Assembly: GCF_964204645.1 (NCBI RefSeq) | Contig: NC_134025.1 | Location: forward strand, 8,685,001-8,749,000 | Direction: 5' to 3' | Length of the DNA stretch: 64,000 nucleotides | From: Tubulanus polymorphus | Taxonomy: Eukaryota > Nemertea > Palaeonemertea > Tubulaniformes > Tubulanidae | Shown: in pieces, positions 62,801-64,000 of the stretch | Layout: every line of letters begins with the position of its first letter | Position numbering within the stretch: the first letter of the stretch is position 1 | Notes under the pieces: model-generated | Database searches by the model: none | The model's input: only the letters and a program-made list of their open reading frames with translations | What the model was told of the DNA's origin: nothing | Made by a program: the position numbers and the translations under genes

Positions 62801-63443
62801 AACACTAGGCTTGATGCAAAACCTTCAATTTGGACTCATATAATTTGTAAGGTGACACAGGACACCTAGAGGCATTATACTGGCATTGTACTAACTATGC
62901 TTACTGGGCTTATACAGTGCCACGGTGACAGGACATGTAGGTACACTAAAATGCACAGCGCTCACTATGTGTACTGTTTATTTTATAACTACTATGCATA
63001 CTTTCAAAAACAAATTAGAATACATAGAATATTTCAAGAAAAATCATCAGCTTAGTAATAGGAAAGCTGGATCTTCAGCTGTATCATTTCACCTCACTCA
63101 AATGATGTGGTCTTTTGCTCAGTCTTTCAAAGACATTCTTTCTTGGACTATATTAGCACAGGCTTTGTATTCAATACTTTAAAAGGCGATCTATGACAAT
63201 TAAGAATCTTACGACCAATTGATAAGAGTTTACTTAAGGTGATAACTTACCGCCGTTTACGTGGACTTCATATAGACAAAATTTACTCATTGACAACATT
63301 TTCATATCCGGACGGAACTTCTCAATCAGCGTGTCAAGAACATCTTTACACATCGCTGTACTGGACACTCGGATGCAGGTCGTTGAAACTCGGCCGTCTT
63401 GGTCGTGGAAGAAAAATCGCATAACGCCATTAAATTCATTGTT
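34909..63443 (-). CDS. AFDN: afadin (canoe), scaffold of adherens junctions; N-terminus off the window
   Basis: Twenty-five exons join in phase: 63251-63443, 61176-61288, 60814-61081, 60574-60731, 60343-60439, 59320-59469, 58729-59030, 58189-58310, 58017-58105, 57734-57933, 57254-57494, 56867-56920, 55450-55873, 55007-55191, 54768-54838, 53789-53914, 49205-49270, 49047-49120, 48816-48934, 48281-48481, 37426-39269, 37226-37347, 36963-37119, 35879-35992, 34909-35805. They encode 2,128 residues to TGA. The first visible exon opens inside the first Ras-association domain, so roughly 35-40 residues lie beyond the right edge. Order is RA, RA, FHA, DIL, PDZ, Pro-rich, coiled coil, C-terminus, as in vertebrate afadin and fly canoe. 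The family binds Rap/Ras GTPases through RA, nectins through PDZ and F-actin through the C-terminal part, linking junctions to the cytoskeleton. Identity is secure from long conserved blocks such as VNAALTIQLFSQLFHFINMW. Confidence 0.96.
35879..37347 (-). CDS. AFDN: afadin: coiled-coil exons
   Basis: Three exons: 37226-37347 (RQKFTGMIIEELEKSQIMRK), 36963-37119 (RHERMLQMYDQEREEQRQRL) and 35879-35992 (EIREKQRMEQEENKRIVLQE). Together they are a long, highly charged Glu/Arg/Lys helix typical of the afadin C-terminal coiled coil. The intron before the first is only 78 nt (37348-37425) and contains no stop in frame. The 970-bp intron 35993-36962 shows nothing recognisable. Confidence 0.9.
37426..39269 (-). 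CDS. AFDN: afadin: long Pro/Gln-rich exon and start of coiled coil
   Basis: 614 codons. It begins DEPRDPYIRPPQPIIRPAYG and holds a Gln run (HQHQQQQQLQ), many Tyr/Pro/Asn/Gln segments and two polyproline blocks (DLPPPPSDHLPPPPPDN and DLPPPPPPPTAY), the latter candidate profilin, EVH1 or SH3 ligands. It ends in a charged helical segment (WLIREREIAELQAKGHL, LQHLRIEQEFQRRVKEAEEK) and an acidic stretch (DDDEDDNDHDILDKAK) that matches the coiled coil and DDEEEEDDD of vertebrate afadin. Acceptor phase 1, donor phase 0. Confidence 0.9.
39542..47995 (-). CDS. giant 8.4-kb coding exon within the afadin intron (about 2,784 aa, unidentified)
   Basis: One uninterrupted minus-strand frame begins after a strong acceptor (pyrimidine tract, ttatacag, exon from 47995) and ends at TAA 39544-39542. 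The first ATG in the exon is 47896, encoding MSEFQSSVSN; from there it is 2,784 residues. The frame is also open upstream of that ATG to the acceptor. The protein is hydrophilic, rich in Ser, Lys, Glu and Asp, probably disordered, and without a globular domain I recognise. It repeats a motif near S-(L/M)-K-(D/N)-(L/I)-T-x-x-(F/L)-E in two clusters, 43.1-45.4 kb and 39.7-41.0 kb. It also has K-Φ-x-x-FF-x-(F/I) motifs and five 21-23-residue repeats. From the main acceptor it is out of phase with the upstream afadin exon; an in-frame alternative acceptor (ttaatag|CT) lies at 47973. An ATTAAA lies on this strand at 39433-39428. It is either an alternative afadin tail or a nested same-strand gene. 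Confidence 0.8.
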   Translation of the reverse strand, partial: SLRRDLIATEAKDLRTPTLNQTDKGLHIFALSNMSEFQSSVSNTDGDSERGEQKTIKTNIDIKMSDPEREDSFVNKIKDFFSFGTDGKNDNSQLINDNIDDKTSNFAKESNSLPENNAILGKRIEDSGDINLPDHSGDLAKQNKSKASDTETMIEDESISVKISKFFEFRDNRKKSSENAMPNSNQNECKTLEAVTCQQNELNNVTISDKTPLFCEKSDQDEKLNTTPQKFPLKRKLSDLLNLEKADTDNTDKVHSKTSSEDSVLKQRLSDLFDLGKGSNLSEMKDDSSLTNESEDKSMHFGEILEDDEQKEIKKAKSKNDIEYFSSEMTLVSNDHSAGINQEAAVNGDLIHCTANESSEPKNEYDLRNDLVKGKDLDYEAVYDESKIDVLGQSVPCLPVCDMSELSEKDTHSTAEVKCFDKTDCDIDLQRIPVITAETRMMKEYSINELVPSFDGTADPIENSTLLPCCHEPNSESEEVIYLDEAQLTDEDKEISTITDRNRSSDKEMPSPDSNQESNNDALVKENIIQIDILNEEHQRPNQEVKGNSDHLAANNLSDIFSDEELTEEEQRLKDEIDRQLSSPPKMMPLKVTNVPVHVGDIENTKYEITDKGPADNSKKYSSFNPRSPRQEYSIVTEKETDRNENHSDSGFSTNRKLSGQSSDRSDVYGSDSASVVSEEQLIDDAFSGSQPDDGDRDDDIDDNMEYRVDKLGLKYRRGSFITNLESWDKGKADPALAVERVRKVSEGVRDIRALRTRGKSISDMIQKAESRVNEPTMPVKPILKQNTTSSEKCPPPVATKPVLRDRRLKSTGNVSSDIPSASNSRPLSLSTVPIDINEKAHRLTSPMTPVKSLKGSEGRHSISAERNYVEKELGAMRRTKSLRDVFENTAPHSTTEAEADKTKPKKMASILSSLGMSKSRSLKDLTQSFEEVEKASKHPKTLVDRDKVPADIKPKKSISTHSEIGSLWKSKSLKDLTNSFEANDKKAAEGEVVLRQKPGRSHGSNNADNRSLNKMKSRSLKDITKLYEERDKRAGDYESSSPRLSSAERSASTSLRNIKQACEERDHKVKSRESSSLSSSRLSNLEVVPSGSLKNITQKFEENDKRATVGSYSPRDKVKSLSSYGSLDRRQMNSQRHAFTSSVGDNSWKTTSLDRRNFGIQKQDGFDMYSGYDDGKFIEDKVETDNSEDATSEKNSSYVIDEQEVQMKPENFISDFAQVKKTEPEITDSKLVSQPLECLSKEILGGIIESPIRKDKERVTEESPKSHEHIELNVDITTKVGETNVETAHKENGLEEQAKVSVPVRKISLGKMKSAPDTSDGEVFVAPPRRHDIATDDKQSQPKLKGLQGLADKFQEQMDNDIDDVKRVRRKSEVEKPINVPAAKSESDNLIPSKISSGCPETQIEKSSARLSTINHSPEYSEAIYNIIANDDEPIDLISASKSFQDKAKAFENRKLPPPEKKDKRRKPPGSLKNFAKKFESLDAADSEKEIVTLRVKKTSPEKTDVVSRGSLRKSIHLFEDEAAKSAVTDVKAKEQKIQTDIPSLKMRLRSLYTTDKAESDQQPKSQDHVSKRRSLRHSVHHFEEESAKSAQSIASGKSSFSVGLSLKDRLKSLEQKADVDSPPKKSIPAKSRFRSDSENLVSMDEYKSKENLQRTRILSSKQEAVQTRDSTLPQGRISFAKNEGLGKKVDPMNDTLKAGTLPRRWRTRASKSDEKIQPSAPSFVNDTLVDSSSQQESEIGVLNMVKNVNLEGSVPMETISNDNVGKPQRRRPQRKSTGREEDLKHSDYNTPPVAEKSSEPIRRRRPHRNSANEDENLEISNDNEIKRNTLPQGNLSSQDENSYKKPEHLEQSEDKSRIRRRSSGRKLPATPVETKFSEDTGIITNVSEQKDDKVESKINETSSIDLRGEVEQKDDEVESKINKTSSIDLREQVDGSQVESKIVVISSIDLREQVHGSKVESRIDEISSIELSEQVDGSKVESTIDEISSIELREQVDESNVPDCIVSQSITNDSTQPNAQSNEDGAMSKVIKSVKGFFNIKDAQPQDEKESSNTKSNQESKPSFFSFRGSKKDNGPETSDMVHSVENSKSLSSNDMTSLVHRNTDFEDKSVITVSEEPQIECEIKHDVSSSVPIDETTHVEVNSSISCSKESNAKDSSEQLSVLDTTNDAVKVASPTTEEKAMKMSQQTLDIDNLVTETKITGVLQEASDKGMPKSESEQFATESKDISKSTESQPSELKSAYPRRKTSYFTRHLSRSWKNMENVDLNDIPKADELKQVGSDEDEEVLVKSGDISDITRVVEKWMVKTGADEAKAKPKEKSFKDLTQMMEQRYQKVEAKKNKQAEATLSRIKSGSLKDLTKILESRVPKSEEDKRKIEDDKLDRQAMSNIRSRTLKSLSQKFEVQAMKTEPLLSESKLKQIEATLIPVADQQKQIKPVVGAELNSLSRFHSQSMKNLSSKKLDIEPAPVLKREPTPEPEEVKLFAELGAVDFEKSTAEKAFDLIDTDFDPIPKNDEPKVEISSAFDDLSDSVFRSSATINLSNVQRPVIVRHSISSIPVSITPTETASKRRRRRSRDKDTKREISSSDSVDAVIVNKARPVARVTNEPIVQNEYSRLPVRKYSETSARILSKTTNNNKNDANRRASESGNSWRHRVLMDIDLSSDVLPSKKDITGVPSISNMALLKTKSKSMKDLKLNFGGASSNNDSSRSRLQRLSSSGGYKGSSEKLSEARKELFGGSSSVRKARSLKDLISDLEEPKDTVAKKCESRFSVGQHCASGSVKKRISMAEKLDEKSRSSPDLSVNISSSGYEENL
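41994..42312 (-). repeat. in-frame 63-bp tandem repeat inside the giant exon
   Basis: Five units (four of 21 residues and one of 23) share VESKIxxxSSI(D/E)LREQV(D/H)GS. The unit is a multiple of three, so copy number can vary without breaking frame. Confidence 0.85.
48281..48481 (-). CDS. AFDN: afadin: exon after the PDZ domain
   Basis: Encodes a basic, disordered segment (SPRRPTSQIEKPSRPRSED, LKRRYNNKAPEPREFQGR). It ends TCATTAA|gtaagt in phase 1. The next exon in phase is 37426-39269, so the intron spans 9 kb and encloses the giant open frame. Confidence 0.85.
48816..53914 (-). CDS. AFDN: afadin: PDZ domain (four exons)
   Basis: Exons 53789-53914, 49205-49270, 49047-49120 and 48816-48934. 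The carboxylate-binding loop is GSMGLSIVAA; then RGIYIKSVVPDGAAAL, DGRLQAGDQLLEVDGKSLIG and a tail VYHGLATLLNQPSPEIQ that is diagnostic of afadin. The family PDZ binds nectin C-termini. A 4.5-kb intron (49271-53788) splits the domain after its first strand and holds a possible internal exon near 51044-51139. Confidence 0.93.
49271..53788 (-). other. long intron inside the PDZ domain
   Basis: AT-rich, with no recognisable mobile element. It contains the candidate exon near 51.1 kb and a locally CpG-richer segment at 52250-52520 (for example 'cgggacggtctgcgc' and 'aaacgcgcataccgg'). Confidence 0.6.
51044..51139 (-). CDS. possible internal alternative first exon (uncertain)
   Basis: Within the long PDZ intron the minus strand has an ATG at 51139 opening a protein-like frame, MRKVLRVSLGRAESFRSDDK then LANMIQYYRDKTG, that ends at a consensus donor (GACTG|gtaagt). 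It ends in phase 1. Inserted into the PDZ it would break the frame, because both neighbours are phase 0, but it is phase-compatible with afadin exons 48281 and 37426-39269. A CpG-richer patch at about 52250-52520 upstream might be a promoter. An internal start site that yields a short C-terminal isoform is one reading; a chance frame is the other. Confidence 0.27.
54768..54838 (-). CDS. AFDN: afadin: short exon between DIL and PDZ
   Basis: Encodes ICRLIINHNSPGMWKVYMGP, matching the FCRLIPHTRSPGTWTIYFEG block of vertebrate afadin. Acceptor phase 1, donor phase 0. Confidence 0.88.
55007..57933 (-). CDS. AFDN: afadin: DIL (dilute) domain
   Basis: Five exons: 57734-57933, 57254-57494, 56867-56920, 55450-55873 and 55007-55191. 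Conserved blocks include FKLAPTYSLYMATR, FWMANASEILNFFKQDRDLN, RRCRVNAALTIQLFSQLFHF, WAEKQGLELAADCHLARIL and LPFLLPEDGYSCDIVRDVPN. The DIL fold is shared with class V myosin tails. Exon 56867-56920 is only 54 nt, phase 1 to phase 1, and encodes a basic insert (RSSAMRDRFQRNRPIM) in a poorly conserved loop, so it can be included or skipped without changing frame. Confidence 0.93.
55254..55384. mobile_element. 131-bp MITE in an afadin intron
   Basis: The left end ggccatatactcaaaagttg and the reversed right end ggggccagtcgctcgaaagt are related inverted repeats, followed inside by ttgagttaaccagtgg and ccagttatcttaaact. The same family is seen at 29069-29152 in the SVOP-like gene. It sits between exons 55007-55191 and 55450-55873. 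Confidence 0.6.
58017..58310 (-). CDS. AFDN: afadin: FHA-DIL linker exons
   Basis: Two short exons, 58189-58310 and 58017-58105, encode a Pro-rich linker that ends DVLPASLEFRDDG, matching the ILPASIEFRE start of the dilute-domain region. The linker is much shorter than in mammals. Confidence 0.85.
58729..59469 (-). CDS. AFDN: afadin: linker exon and FHA domain
   Basis: Exon 59320-59469 is a polar linker ending LPFLIELNS, the conserved lead-in. Exon 58729-59030 is a single-exon forkhead-associated domain: PRIHRLKFDMTEIGSG, HIMPRHCVIAHAEGIVTATP, IYVDNQRIYETTLLQDNNTI and FGKHNLFRFVDP. The canonical FHA glycine-arginine loop is changed, as it is in other afadins, so phosphothreonine binding should not be assumed. 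Confidence 0.9.
60343..61081 (-). CDS. AFDN: afadin: basic linker and second RA domain
   Basis: Exon 60814-61081 encodes a lysine-rich linker (KRKLSKREKKEKKKKDKEAK) followed by PETSFTRTISNPEAVMKRRR, an almost invariant afadin block. Exons 60574-60731 and 60343-60439 carry the second RA domain: LRPDVPYKTLVLSTADNAE, LEKYGMEKEDPKAFCLYKVV, then DEHCPMIVLLQHNPRK. Phases are 1, 0 and 1 in transcript order. Confidence 0.92.
61176..63443 (-). CDS. AFDN: afadin: first Ras-association domain (exons 63251-63443, 61176-61288)
   Basis: Residues 1-102 of the visible protein. The first exon reads EFNGVMRFFFHDQDG and TTCIRVSSTA, then LIEKFRPDMKML and LYEVHVNG; the second reads DKPLLVQLSWGKDDREGR. These match the first RA domain of afadin closely. 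In the family this domain binds GTP-loaded Rap1 and Ras at the membrane. The intron of about 2 kb between the exons (61289-63250) contains a (TAG)n microsatellite at 61952-61971 and no other supported feature. Confidence 0.93.
61952..61971. repeat. (TAG)n microsatellite
   Basis: A run of about seven AGT/TAG triplets in the first visible afadin intron. Confidence 0.8.
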
Positions 63444-64000
63444 CTGCAAGAAAAGAGTTTAACTCAATGAAGAAAACAGTATCGTTATGTCCCTGATTTT
63501 CATGTTGTTTATGTTTTCTATGAGTGATAAGGGGGTAAATTTGTAAAAAGAAAATCAGCTTTTAAGTAGTTTTTTTTAATGTTTTTCTATTTATTGATCA
63601 AATTTCATATATTCCTCCTGGAATCCATATACAGTTGTGTCGACTATGAATATGCCATCTAGTATAGGCCTATGTCAAAACATATTGATTGTTTCCTGTA
63701 CTAAGATCATAGAAGATGTAATTCTATGAGAGGTCAGGTGGCAAATAGCCAACTGTTTACCATTATCAATCAGCAATAATAATTCCATATATACATGACT
63801 CTTTCATATTGTCAAATCTCATTATCATTGAATCTTCAAGAGAAAAACATCATTTCTGCTTGTACTAAACTAAGATACAAACGAAAAACAATAATCAAAT
63901 TTAACTATGTGCTGGGGCAGTTTGGTCAGCGGTGTATTTAACTTTTGATCCAGTAACTTGCAAGAATTCCCAAACAGTATGAGCCACTGTTTTATGTTAG

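Overview
The window is animal nuclear DNA: AT-rich, with intron-split genes that use consensus GT/AG splice sites, long introns and many tandem and inverted repeats. The two large genes encode animal junction and synaptic-vesicle family proteins (afadin and an SVOP-like transporter). Recurrent 'taggcct' strings and small palindromic elements recall marine invertebrate genomes, but the species and phylum cannot be fixed from the sequence. I saw no bacterial operon, rRNA, tRNA or CRISPR.

Layout. 1-171 (minus): first coding exon of an unidentified gene that runs off the left edge. 2.0-5.3 kb: diverged repeats and hairpins. 5.56-6.13 kb (minus): two phase-compatible exons that look like the 3' end of another unidentified gene, with a decayed copy of one exon beside a 120-bp satellite (about 19 units, 6.36-8.68 kb). 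8.7-22.6 kb: accessory, repeat-dominated DNA: an inverted-repeat element (9.68-10.27 kb), a cluster of a 17-bp motif bracketed by 95-bp direct repeats (10.76-12.64 kb), a degenerate element (14.19-14.50 kb), a 108-bp tandem array (15.36-15.78 kb) and a 1.46-kb foldback transposon with a 6-bp target duplication (15.93-17.38 kb). A few short coding-like islands are scattered among these.

23.8-31.6 kb (plus): a complete SVOP-like transporter gene of the major facilitator superfamily, with 14 coding exons, 516 residues and a second, phase-matched alternative first exon 3 kb upstream. 33.1-63.4 kb (minus): the afadin/canoe gene, complete except for its extreme N-terminus, with 25 exons in order RA-RA-FHA-DIL-PDZ-Pro-rich-coiled coil-conserved C-terminus. 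The two genes converge tail to tail.

The most unusual object is inside afadin. Between the post-PDZ exon (48281-48481) and the Pro-rich exon (37426-39269) sits one open frame of about 8.4 kb (39542-47995) encoding about 2,784 residues of Ser/Lys/Glu-rich, probably disordered protein. It carries a dispersed SLKDLTxxFE-like motif many times and a second KΦxxFF-like motif, and it has its own stop. It follows a strong splice acceptor but is out of phase with the preceding afadin exon from that acceptor, so it is either a giant alternative tail reached by another acceptor or a same-strand nested gene. Ordinary afadin skips it in perfect phase.
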